A stretch of 32,406 bases of DNA from the NCBI GenBank assembly GCA_017642895.1, contig JAEPON010000025.1, positions 1 through 32,406 of the forward strand, in the 5' to 3' direction. The translations under genes and the position numbers were made by a program. The stretch comes from Roseitalea sp. Lineage in GTDB: Bacteria; Pseudomonadota; Alphaproteobacteria; Rhizobiales; Rhizobiaceae. Below, in pieces: positions 15,707 to 22,776 of this stretch (within the stretch, counting starts at the first letter, position 1; each line of letters starts with the position of its first letter). The notes beneath the pieces were generated by a model. The model ran no database searches, was not told the origin of the DNA, and saw nothing but the letters and a program-made list of their open reading frames with translations.

Positions 15707-16447
15707 ATGAAGACAGCACTCGTAACAGGAGCCTCGCGAGGTTTGGGAAGGGTCATTGCCAAGAGACTTGCGGCCTCTGGCTACAGTGTTGGGATCAACT
15801 ATGCCCGCAGTGCGCAGGGCGCTGAATCTGTTGCTGAAGAGATCCGGACCGCAGGCGGGACCGCTGAAGTTTTTGGTTTTGACGTCACCGACGAGGATCA
15901 GGTTCAAGTCGGGATGGCGCAGGTCCTTTCGAAGCTCGGGCAACTGGATTGCCTGGTCAACAATGCGATTGGCCATCACGACCTCATCCCGATTGAACAA
16001 CAAACGTGGGAAGATCACTGGGACCAAATCAAATTCTGCTCGAAGGCGCCGGTGTTGCTGATGCGGGAAATCGTAGGTCCGTGGAAGGAGCGCGGATCCG
16101 GGCGGATCATCAATATGGGAAGTGAGGTGGCAGATATCGGAAATGAAAGCTTCGCTCACTATGTCGGGGCCAAGACGGCCATGGTTGGCCTCACCCGGTC
16201 ATGGGCACGAGACCTCGGCCCACACGGCATTACCGTCAACCTGGTTGCACCAGGTTTCATCACTGTTGAGCGGCATGAAGAGATGGCCAAGGACGAAATG
16301 GTAGCTGATTACCTCCCGCACCTCCCCTTCAACCGTATGGGACTGCCAGAGGATATCGCGGGTACAGTTGCTTTCCTTGCCTCCGATGAGGCGAGTTTCA
16401 TCAATGGGCAGACCATTGCCGTTAACGGCGGGCGAACTCTTGCCTGA
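15707..16447 (+). CDS. Short-chain dehydrogenase/reductase (SDR 2)
   Basis: This 246-residue SDR is close to 3-oxoacyl-ACP-reductase (FabG-like) proteins. It has the TGASRGLG cofactor loop (7-14), NNAI at 85-88 instead of the usual NNAG, and the catalytic triad Ser139, Tyr152, Lys156 (HYVGAKTAM). APGFIT and INGQTIAVNGGRTLA close the fold. The segment after the second strand (INYARS) has no Asp and favours NADP(H). The start has a strong GGGGGGAG five bases upstream. It heads a plus-strand unit with the MaoC and GMC genes, all frames overlapping. It may act on a 3-hydroxyacyl-CoA or a keto sugar. Confidence 0.9.
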   Translation: MKTALVTGASRGLGRVIAKRLAASGYSVGINYARSAQGAESVAEEIRTAGGTAEVFGFDVTDEDQVQVGMAQVLSKLGQLDCLVNNAIGHHDLIPIEQQTWEDHWDQIKFCSKAPVLLMREIVGPWKERGSGRIINMGSEVADIGNESFAHYVGAKTAMVGLTRSWARDLGPHGITVNLVAPGFITVERHEEMAKDEMVADYLPHLPFNRMGLPEDIAGTVAFLASDEASFINGQTIAVNGGRTLA

Positions 16448-16874
16448 GGACTTTTACCTTTCCGTCGGCGACCAGGTGGAGCAGCGCCAGCGTGTCACTG
16501 AACAGGCGGTTCAAACATTCGCTGATCTGAGCGGAGACCATTCTCCGAACCATGTCGATGACGAAGATATGGCGCAGTCTGTGTACCAGCGACGGATCGC
16601 ACACGGTGCACTTCTCGTCGCCTACATGTCCGCTTGCTCGACGGAAATCGTTGAGCGTGTTCCAAACGTACGAGATACCGCAACGCCCGTTTCGCTGGGC
16701 TATGATCGGATTCGCTTCATCAAACCCGTCTTCATTGGTGACGAGCTGACGCTTCGATACGTTGTGCGGGAAGTTCTACCCAATGAGAAGAGAACCATCT
16801 CAGACATAACGATCTCAAACCAGGATGATGTCACCGTCTGCGTCGGCCAGCACATCCTCAAATGGGTGAGTTAG
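16404..16874 (+). CDS. MaoC-like (R)-specific enoyl-CoA hydratase / hot-dog dehydratase
   Basis: With the ATG at 16404 the product is 156 residues and overlaps the SDR by 44 bases. A TTG at 16440 (8-base overlap) is an alternative and would remove 12 residues that are outside the family core. The hydratase-2 motif is present: LSGDHSPNHVD with catalytic Asp45 and His50, followed by RIAHGALLVAYMS. The second half YDRIRFIKPVFIGDELTLR is typical of single-domain MaoC proteins. The reaction is reversible hydration of a trans-2-enoyl-CoA. It overlaps the following GMC gene by 13 bases. It is the second hydratase of the regulon, after the crotonase at 5978, which would have opposite stereochemistry. 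Confidence 0.82.
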   Translation: MGRPLPLTAGELLPEDFYLSVGDQVEQRQRVTEQAVQTFADLSGDHSPNHVDDEDMAQSVYQRRIAHGALLVAYMSACSTEIVERVPNVRDTATPVSLGYDRIRFIKPVFIGDELTLRYVVREVLPNEKRTISDITISNQDDVTVCVGQHILKWVS

Positions 16875-18469
16875 TGTCAGCGCGGTCCCACTTCGATTTT
16901 GTTATCGTCGGGGGTGGATCGGCAGGTTGTGTCTTAGCCAATCGGCTTTCAGAAAACCCTGATTGCTCGGTTCTCTTGTTGGAAGCCGGCCCGAAAGACT
17001 GGAACCCCAACATCCATTTGCCGGTCTGCTACTACAAGACCACAAAGGGCCCGTTGACATGGGGTTTTCACCTTGCATCGCAAGAGCATCAGGATGGTAT
17101 CTCGCCGCCGTACGCGCAAGGTCGAGTTCTGGGTGGTGGTAGTTCCATAAATGCCCAAGTCTACATACGTGGGTCAGCAGACGACTATAACACCTGGTCG
17201 GAATTGGGCTGCAAAGGATGGTCCTACGAAGAGGTTTTACCTTACTTCATAAAGTCTGAATCCAATGAGAGGTTCGCGTCGCCACAGCATGGTACAGAGG
17301 GACCACTCGCTGTTTCCGATCAGCGGTTCACCCATCCGCTTTCCAAGGCCTTTGTCCAAGCATGCCAAGAATTTGGCATGCCCTATAATCCCGACTTCAA
17401 CGGCCGCTCACAGTCGGGTTGTGGTCTCTATCAGGTCACTAATCAGCATGGCAGGCGATGTAGCGCCGCCGTTGGCTATCTGAAACCGGCGAAGAAACGC
17501 AAGAACCTGCAGGTAGTCACCGGGGCGCATGTGGTTCGAGTCGATATTGAAAAAGAACGCGCGCGCGGTATTGCCTATCGCTTGGGAAAGCGTCTTTTCA
17601 AAGCAACCGCAGCGCGCGAAGTACTGCTTTCAGCTGGCGCGATCAATTCGCCAAAACTTTTGATGCTGTCCGGGATCGGTTCACAGACTCATCTGAAAGC
17701 CCATGGAATTGATTGCCTGCTCGATCTTCCAGGTGTCGGCAAAAACCTGCACGACCACCTCGATGTGTTTATGGTCTATGCCCTTTCCGGTATCCAAAGC
17801 TATGACGCCTACAAGAAATTCTACCGTCAAATCTGGACTGGTCTACAGTATGGCCTGTTCCGAAATGGGCCGGTCAGCGCGACGATCGTTGAAGGGGGGG
17901 CGTTTTGGACAACGAGTAGGGCCGCAAGGGAACCCGATCTCCAATTCCATTTCCTCGCCGGCTCTGGTGTGGAGGCTGTTACCAGCAGCAGCGCGCCACA
18001 GAACGGCTGTACGCTGAACGCGTACTATCTGCATCCAAAATCACGTGGGTCCGTTACACTAAAATCGTCAAACCCTGATGATGCGCCCTTAATCGACCCA
18101 AAGTTTCTCAGCGAACCCGAAGACATGGACAAAACTGTCGAGGCCGTCGAGATTTGCCGAAACATAATGGATCAAAAATCACTCGCCCGGTTCGTCGACC
18201 GCCAAGTGATGCCGCCAGAGCGCGCGGTTTCCCGCGCCGAAATAGAAAACTATGTCAGACGGGAGGCGAGATCCGGATATCACCCCGTTGGAACCTGTAA
18301 AATGGGAACCGATTCAGACAGTGTCGTTGATCCGGAGCTTAAGGTCCGTGGGATTGAAGGATTGCGCGTCGTCGATGCTTCTATCATGCCAAAACTGGTA
18401 TCTGGAAACACAAACGCGCCCACGATCATGATTGCAGAGAAAGCAGCGGACTTGATCCTAGGCGGGTGA
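16862..18469 (+). CDS. GMC-family FAD-dependent alcohol/polyol dehydrogenase (copy 2)
   Basis: This 535-residue protein is a paralogue of the one at 4321. FAD binding is at FVIVGGGSAGCVLANRLSE and VLLLEAGPKDWNP; QGRVLGGGSSINAQVYIRG is signature 1, and SAGAINSPKLLMLSGIG is signature 2. The catalytic pair is His474 (YHPVGTCKMG) and Asn518 (SGNTNAPTIM). It lies at the end of the SDR 2 - MaoC - GMC unit. Both GMC copies keep all active-site residues, so they may act on different alcohols of one pathway or on stereoisomers. The ATG at 16862 overlaps the MaoC gene; a GTG four codons later is also possible. Confidence 0.9.
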   Translation: MGELVSARSHFDFVIVGGGSAGCVLANRLSENPDCSVLLLEAGPKDWNPNIHLPVCYYKTTKGPLTWGFHLASQEHQDGISPPYAQGRVLGGGSSINAQVYIRGSADDYNTWSELGCKGWSYEEVLPYFIKSESNERFASPQHGTEGPLAVSDQRFTHPLSKAFVQACQEFGMPYNPDFNGRSQSGCGLYQVTNQHGRRCSAAVGYLKPAKKRKNLQVVTGAHVVRVDIEKERARGIAYRLGKRLFKATAAREVLLSAGAINSPKLLMLSGIGSQTHLKAHGIDCLLDLPGVGKNLHDHLDVFMVYALSGIQSYDAYKKFYRQIWTGLQYGLFRNGPVSATIVEGGAFWTTSRAAREPDLQFHFLAGSGVEAVTSSSAPQNGCTLNAYYLHPKSRGSVTLKSSNPDDAPLIDPKFLSEPEDMDKTVEAVEICRNIMDQKSLARFVDRQVMPPERAVSRAEIENYVRREARSGYHPVGTCKMGTDSDSVVDPELKVRGIEGLRVVDASIMPKLVSGNTNAPTIMIAEKAADLILGG

Positions 18470-18528
18470 GGGAAAGGCTGGGGCCCGTCCACCTAGTGTA
18501 GCGAACAGGCCCCGTCCCGGGAGGGAAC

Positions 18529-19386
18529 TCATGCTGAGGCAGTTATTCCGTATTGGCTTGACAGGTTCTTCAGGAATGGAAGCCCTTCGAGCATTACTTG
18601 CGATGCATCATCGGCAACCGGACGCCAAACGCACAACGCGGATGCGAACTGCGGAGGTAGGTTTACAAAACTCTCGATACCCTGACCGCCTCTGTATCCG
18701 ACCGCAGCCAGGGCGCCGTAAATCTCGTTCCAATTGCAGGTCCCCTTACCAGGAACGCCACGGTCGCTTTCAGATAAGTGGATGTAGCCAAGATGCTCGC
18801 CGCAATCGACAATGCCCATGGCGGCGCCACGCTCTTCAATGTTCATATGATAGGTGTCCAAATGAACGAAGACGCCCTCGACCCCGATCTTCTCGATCAG
18901 CTCGACCGCCTGCTTTCCAGTATTGATGAGGTGGTTTTCATAGCGGTTGACTGGCTCGATGCCGAGGCCGAGACCTTTTGCCTTTGCGTAGCGTGCAACA
19001 TCGGCCAAGGCGCGTGCGACGGTGTCGAGCTCACCTTCGTTGGGTGGACTACCGGTTCGTTGTCCGACGCCGCCGAAAACAACGCCGCTCAAAGCGACAG
19101 ATCCAATTGCGTCGGCCTTGTCCAGCGCCAGCTTCAGGAAGTCGACTGCCGCGTCAGGGCTCACAGAAGGCCAACATCCTTCCGGCAGTGCCAGGGAACA
19201 AATGGACGGCATGTTGTGTTTGTCTAGCAGCGCGCGGTCACGAGCAGGATCTGCATTGTGAGGGTCCAGAAGCGGGATCTCTATAAAGTCGAGCCCGAAC
19301 CGCACCGACTCGGCAATCGCGTGTTCCGCCTGCTTCGTCCATTCCTTAGCGAAAATACTCGCGTGAACGCCGAACCCCCGTAACAT
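18529..19386 (-). CDS. D-tagatose/D-allulose 3-epimerase-like sugar isomerase
   Basis: This 285-residue TIM-barrel protein is of the AP-endonuclease-2 / xylose-isomerase-like family. The four metal ligands of ketose 3-epimerases can be matched: Glu144 (LGIEPVNRYE), Asp177 (VHLDTYHMNIEE), His203 (YIHLSESDRG) and Glu238 (GIESF), and the two Glu are the catalytic pair. The HLSESDRGVPGKG segment closely resembles the HLGEANRxxPGxG loop of D-tagatose 3-epimerase. It would epimerise a ketose at C3. Family members also include hydroxypyruvate isomerase and 3-keto-glycoside cleaving enzymes, so the substrate is open. The ATG has GGGAGGACAGG upstream and an operator at 19439-19454. It is convergent with the GMC gene. 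Confidence 0.82.
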   Translation of the reverse strand: MLRGFGVHASIFAKEWTKQAEHAIAESVRFGLDFIEIPLLDPHNADPARDRALLDKHNMPSICSLALPEGCWPSVSPDAAVDFLKLALDKADAIGSVALSGVVFGGVGQRTGSPPNEGELDTVARALADVARYAKAKGLGLGIEPVNRYENHLINTGKQAVELIEKIGVEGVFVHLDTYHMNIEERGAAMGIVDCGEHLGYIHLSESDRGVPGKGTCNWNEIYGALAAVGYRGGQGIESFVNLPPQFASALCVWRPVADDASQVMLEGLPFLKNLSSQYGITASA

Positions 19387-19438
19387 CCTGTCCTCCCAAG
19401 ACTATGTGACGCACTCCACATGGGTGGTACGACATATC

Positions 19439-19454
19439 GAGAAAACGTTTGCAC
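19439..19454. promoter_or_regulatory. LacI-family operator (site 6) before the epimerase
   Basis: GAGAAAACGTTTGCAC is the same 16-mer as the reverse complement of site 1 (8825-8840), including the GCAC variant end. It lies 52 bases upstream of the epimerase ATG in the 180-base divergent gap shared with binding protein 2. Confidence 0.75.
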
Positions 19455-19506
19455 AAAGAGAAGTGGTTTGGCAACGAAAATCTTCGTAGCACCCAGATTT
19501 CTGGAC

Positions 19507-19534
19507 TTGTCATTAGAAAAATTGGCACTATGAT
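19507..19534 (+). promoter_or_regulatory. Sigma70-type promoter of binding protein 2
   Basis: TTGTCA (19507-19512) and TATGAT (19529-19534) are separated by 16 bases. The operator at 19535-19550 begins at the next base and so covers the expected start of transcription. This is the clearest promoter-operator pair of the window. Confidence 0.6.
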
Positions 19535-19550
19535 GAGAAATCGTTTTCTC
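19535..19550. promoter_or_regulatory. LacI-family operator (site 7) before binding protein 2
   Basis: GAGAAATCGTTTTCTC is identical to site 3 and is followed at once by the Shine-Dalgarno of the next gene (GGGAGG, 19553-19558). Repressor bound here would block RNA polymerase from the promoter at 19507-19534. Confidence 0.82.
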
Positions 19551-19566
19551 AAGGGAGGAACCTAAA

Positions 19567-20508
19567 ATGATGACAATCTCGCGACGCAATGCTCTTGGTC
19601 TCATGATTTCGGCGGCTGGGATGGCGGCCGCAGGGCCTTCTTTCGCTCAAAAACGTATCAAGATTGGCTTCAGCCAAGCGACCATGAACCATCCTTGGCG
19701 GGTTGCGATGGTGGAAACCAACAATGCCTACGTTGCTGCGAATCTTCCCGACGTGGACTTCATCTTTACTGATGGCAACACCAACGCCAACAAGCAGGTC
19801 GCAGACGTTGAAAGCTTGATGGTTCAGGGACTCGATGTGTTGATGATCTCGCCCATGACAGCAGACGCTTTGACACCAATCGTTGCTGACGTCATGGCAA
19901 GCGGCATTCCGGTGCTGACGATAGACCGTAAGGTCAACACAGAGGTCACAAGTCACATTGGCGCCCGGAACCTGCCGATTGGAGAAAGCGCTGCGCAATT
20001 CATCGTCAACAAGCACAATGGCACAGCCCGGATAATCGAGTTGCAAGGGACCGCTGGCGCATCTGCGACCGTTGACAGAAATGTGGGGTTTGCGAACGGG
20101 TTAAAGGGCCATCCCGGCATGGAAATCATCGCCAATCAGCACTGCGATTACCTGCAGGAAAAAGCGCTCAAGTTCATGGAGGACACCCTTCAGCGGTTTG
20201 GACCTGGGGAAATTGATGCAATCTACGCCCACGCCGACGAAATGGCTTTTGGCGCCATCCAGGCTCTTGAAGAGGCCGGACGAACCGATGAAATCACCAT
20301 CGTCGGCATCAACGGTGCAAATCTTGCAATCGATGCGGTCGCAGCCGGCAAGATGGATGCCACTTTCACCTACCCCTATGTTGCGCCGGAGGGAGTTCAA
20401 TACGCCTACAGGGTCGCAAACGGAGAGACGATCGATAAAGAGATCATTCTCGACTCCGTAGCGGTGACCGCCGAAAACGCGGTCCAAATGAAGGGAAAGG
20501 GCTACTAG
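19567..20508 (+). CDS. RbsB-type periplasmic sugar-binding protein (copy 2)
   Basis: This 313-residue paralogue of the protein at 7865 shares blocks such as GFSQxTMNHPWRVAMVE, DVLMISPxTxDALTP, GASATVDRN and ATFTYPYVAPEGVQ. The signal peptide differs: ISRRNALGLMISAAG carries a twin-arginine pair and ends at SFA before QKR, so Tat export is possible, whereas copy 1 has a plain Sec signal. No permease or ATPase gene lies beside it. It most likely delivers a related ligand to the importer at 8889-12260. It is controlled by the promoter and operator directly upstream and is followed by SDR 3. Confidence 0.92.
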   Translation: MMTISRRNALGLMISAAGMAAAGPSFAQKRIKIGFSQATMNHPWRVAMVETNNAYVAANLPDVDFIFTDGNTNANKQVADVESLMVQGLDVLMISPMTADALTPIVADVMASGIPVLTIDRKVNTEVTSHIGARNLPIGESAAQFIVNKHNGTARIIELQGTAGASATVDRNVGFANGLKGHPGMEIIANQHCDYLQEKALKFMEDTLQRFGPGEIDAIYAHADEMAFGAIQALEEAGRTDEITIVGINGANLAIDAVAAGKMDATFTYPYVAPEGVQYAYRVANGETIDKEIILDSVAVTAENAVQMKGKGY

Positions 20509-20595
20509 GTTTTGTGAGCCGGTAGCAGAGAGCGCCTCGATCTCCAAACCCGAACGGGCCGATTTCACGAAAATGCTCAGACACGAAAATCCGAT

Positions 20596-21282
20596 ATGAC
20601 CAAGACGGTGATCACAGGTGCCGATGCGGGCCTCGGATTTTCCTTCGTGAAACAATATGCCCAAGCCGGTCACGAAGTTTTGGCCGGCTGCTTGTCTCCC
20701 CACTTAGGTCAGATCGCTGAGCTTGCCCAGACCGTATCAAACATCGCCCCGTTGAAGCTGGATGTGACGAGCAACTCTTCAATAGCGGCGTTTATGGATC
20801 AGATGAAAGACGAACCCGTTGGGCTCCTGATCAACAACGCAGGCGTTCACTACAGAAAGTGGAGCGTTCCCGAAGATGTCGTTTTTTCGGACTGGGAACA
20901 CACGCTCCAAGTCAACACACTTGGTCCGGCACGTGTCTCATTTGCAATGCGCGGAAATCTCGCAAGAGCAGGGCAGAGCAAGCTGGTCACGATCTCAAGC
21001 GACTGGGGCTCTGTCACCAAGCACCCGGGCACGGCATATGACTACTGCTCATCCAAGGCGGCAGTGAACAGCCTTATGCGCGGCATGGCTCAGAACTGGG
21101 TCAAAGACGGCATTACAGTCCTTATGGTGCACCCAGGTTGGACTAGAACCTCCATGGGCGGCGAGGACGCGCCGGCGACCGCCGATGAAAACGCAGAGGC
21201 GGTATGCGCGGTTATCGATAACATCACACAGAAAGACAATGGTCGTTTCGTTGACAATCAGGGCAACGACATGCCTTGGTGA
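20596..21282 (+). CDS. Short-chain dehydrogenase/reductase (SDR 3, C-factor-like)
   Basis: This 228-residue, short SDR resembles the C-factor/carbonyl-reductase group. It has TGADAGLG (7-14), INNAGVHYRKW (80-90), VNTLGPARVS, and the YxxxK pair Tyr150/Lys154 (DYCSSKAAVN) with an upstream SSDWGS that supplies the Ser. The VHPGWTRTSMGG loop and the C-terminal NGRFVDNQGNDMPW are typical of this group. It is 87 bases after binding protein 2 and probably shares its promoter. Substrate unknown; a role in the same sugar pathway follows only from position. Confidence 0.85.
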   Translation: MTKTVITGADAGLGFSFVKQYAQAGHEVLAGCLSPHLGQIAELAQTVSNIAPLKLDVTSNSSIAAFMDQMKDEPVGLLINNAGVHYRKWSVPEDVVFSDWEHTLQVNTLGPARVSFAMRGNLARAGQSKLVTISSDWGSVTKHPGTAYDYCSSKAAVNSLMRGMAQNWVKDGITVLMVHPGWTRTSMGGEDAPATADENAEAVCAVIDNITQKDNGRFVDNQGNDMPW

Positions 21283-21684
21283 ACTTTTTCATAGGCCTCT
21301 CAGAACCAGAAGCAGCGCCAACGCAAGCCGGTCAAGACCGCATTCCGCGATCAGCGAGGGAACCCTCGTTTGAGCCGCAGTTAGCTAGACAGCTGCAGTA
21401 CTGTTGCTGTCAAACTCCGGGAACGTTTTGACTGCCTCGAAATAAGTCAACCCAGGTAGTGGTCGAGGGAACAGGCATTTTCTCACCGCCATAGCTGGGT
21501 GTTTTGCACCTTCGATTTTCCGTTGACGCCAAGTTATCGATCCTAGGCGTTTGACGGCTGGTGTTTCCAAAAAAACGCTACGGCAGACCATCTTGCGAAA
21601 ACGACCGCTACCATGTCGCAAACGCCGGCCGGCCGTTCACCCGATCCCAATTTTCTCGGAACGAGCTGATTGACTCATATTCGG
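21283..21684. other. Intergenic stretch with no convincing gene
   Basis: A 78-codon minus-strand frame (21385-21621) resembles nothing I know and has no good ribosome site. The left part holds the small hairpin listed separately. The composition becomes AT-rich toward the operator and promoter of regulator 2. This gap separates the two regulons. Confidence 0.5.
21355..21371 (+). terminator. Weak hairpin after SDR 3
   Basis: CGAGG (21355-21359) and CCTCG (21364-21368) pair around GAAC, and TTT follows. The stem is short and the T-run poor, so it is only a possible terminator for the binding protein 2 - SDR 3 unit. Confidence 0.3.
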
Positions 21685-21698
21685 TGAATGTATACGTA
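21670..21698 (+). promoter_or_regulatory. Possible promoter of the regulator 2 operon
   Basis: TTGACT (21670-21675) is followed after 15-17 bases by TATACG/TACGTA (21691-21698). The -10 candidates lie inside the palindrome at 21685-21706, as expected for a repressed promoter. The -10 assignment is uncertain. Confidence 0.4.
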
Positions 21699-21706
21699 TA
21701 CATTCA
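21685..21706. promoter_or_regulatory. Perfect 22-base palindromic operator of regulator 2
   Basis: The arm TGAATGTATAC (21685-21695) is followed directly by its exact reverse complement GTATACATTCA (21696-21706), with a central CG. It lies 50 bases upstream of the regulator 2 start codon. It is unlike the GAAAACGTTTTC sites of region 1, so the two regulators should not cross-bind. Confidence 0.75.
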
Positions 21707-21742
21707 TAAATATCATATTTTTAAGGGATCATCGAAGCGATG

Positions 21743-21758
21743 ATGAATATGTATTCAT
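21743..21758. promoter_or_regulatory. Second, weaker palindrome overlapping the regulator 2 start
   Basis: ATGAATATGTATTCAT is a 16-base palindrome with one mismatched central pair and shares the TGAAT...ATTCA arms with the operator at 21685. Its end overlaps the ATG at 21757. The two centres are 55 bases apart (between 21695/21696 and 21750/21751), about five helical turns, which would suit looping. Confidence 0.5.
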
Positions 21759-22776
21759 GACAAGTAGCCGAGACGTAGCCAAGGCTGCTGGCGTGTCCCA
21801 GGCGACAGTTTCACGAGTTATTCAAGGTCACGACAATGTACGACCAGAAACGCGTGATCGTGTTCTGCAGGCAATGCGTGCGACCGGTTTTCGACCAAAT
21901 GCACAGGCGCGGGCCTTACGAACCAATCGTTCTCACAATGTCGCGGTCGTGGTCGGTCGCATTCTTAATCCCCTTTATCCTGCCCTGCTCGAGCAACTTG
22001 GAGCACAGCTCTTTGCGGCCGGCTACAGAATGACGATTTGGGAAGCCGAAGTCGGTGGCGAGGAAGCGGCAATGGACGCGCTCTCTCAGTCCCTCGTTGA
22101 CGGTGTAATACTCACGACCGCAACAAAACCAACTCCGGCAATAACGGATGCAATCAAAGCCAATGCGCCAATCGTTCTGATCAACAGAACCCTTAAGGGT
22201 TTGGAGTGCCAGCAGGTAGCAAGCGACAACTATCGGGGGGCATGCAGCGTCGCTGAGCATTTCGCATCCGGTGGACGCAAACGTCCCGCCGTTATCTCAG
22301 GGCCCAAAGGCCCAAGCACAATCGAACAACGCGAAGCTGGCTACTTGAATAAGTTGGCAGATTTAGATCTTAGAGTTCCCGAACAGTATCGTGAACGCGT
22401 AACAGCAATCACTCACCAAACCGGCGTCGATGCGGCCCGACGCCTTTTGGAACTCCCAGAGCCTCCAGACGCGGTGTTCTGCGCAAATGACTTGATCGCC
22501 TTTGCTGCGATGAGTGCATTGAAGGAGCGAAACCTAACCCCTGGAAAGGAGGTTTGGATCGCGGGCTACGACGATGTCGAGATGGCATCCTGGCCAGTAT
22601 TCGATCTCACAACCGTACGTCAGCCTATCGGCGCAATCGCGCGCGAGGGCACCCGGCTTCTTCTCGACCAACTCAATGGAAGTGCCGACGTTCCTCGGAC
22701 AACTCTGTTGGCAAACAATCTCATCATTCGAGGCACGTCACACCGTCGCAGAAACGAAAAGAACAAAGATGCCTAG
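21757..22776 (+). CDS. LacI-family transcriptional regulator (regulator 2)
   Basis: The start is taken at the ATG at 21757 (339 residues) because the LacI helix-turn-helix begins there (SRDVAKAAGVSQATVSRVIQ, 4-23). Upstream codons fall within the operators. The hinge is NAQARALRTNRS. The effector domain follows the sugar-responsive pattern: NVAVVVGRILNPLYPALLEQ, VDGVILTTA, RKRPAVISGP, DAVFCANDLIAFAAM and VWIAGYDDVEMASW. It is the first gene of the plus-strand operon and overlaps the oxidoreductase gene by 8 bases, so it probably controls itself and the whole operon through the palindromes upstream. The effector is probably a sugar acid or oligosaccharide. Confidence 0.92.
   Translation: MTSSRDVAKAAGVSQATVSRVIQGHDNVRPETRDRVLQAMRATGFRPNAQARALRTNRSHNVAVVVGRILNPLYPALLEQLGAQLFAAGYRMTIWEAEVGGEEAAMDALSQSLVDGVILTTATKPTPAITDAIKANAPIVLINRTLKGLECQQVASDNYRGACSVAEHFASGGRKRPAVISGPKGPSTIEQREAGYLNKLADLDLRVPEQYRERVTAITHQTGVDAARRLLELPEPPDAVFCANDLIAFAAMSALKERNLTPGKEVWIAGYDDVEMASWPVFDLTTVRQPIGAIAREGTRLLLDQLNGSADVPRTTLLANNLIIRGTSHRRRNEKNKDA

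Noticed and set aside
18480..18513. GGGGCC/GGCCCC stem between the convergent GMC and epimerase genes
   Set aside because: Six-base stem with a 22-base loop and no T-run on either strand; too weak to call a terminator.
21415..21434. A further GAACGTTTTGAC sequence resembling the region 1 operator
   Set aside because: Only about half of the 16 positions fit, the left arm does not match, and no gene start is near.
22574..22768. 65-codon N-terminal extension of the FAD oxidoreductase
   Set aside because: It overlaps the end of regulator 2 in another frame and has no similarity. The Rossmann fold starts after 22769.
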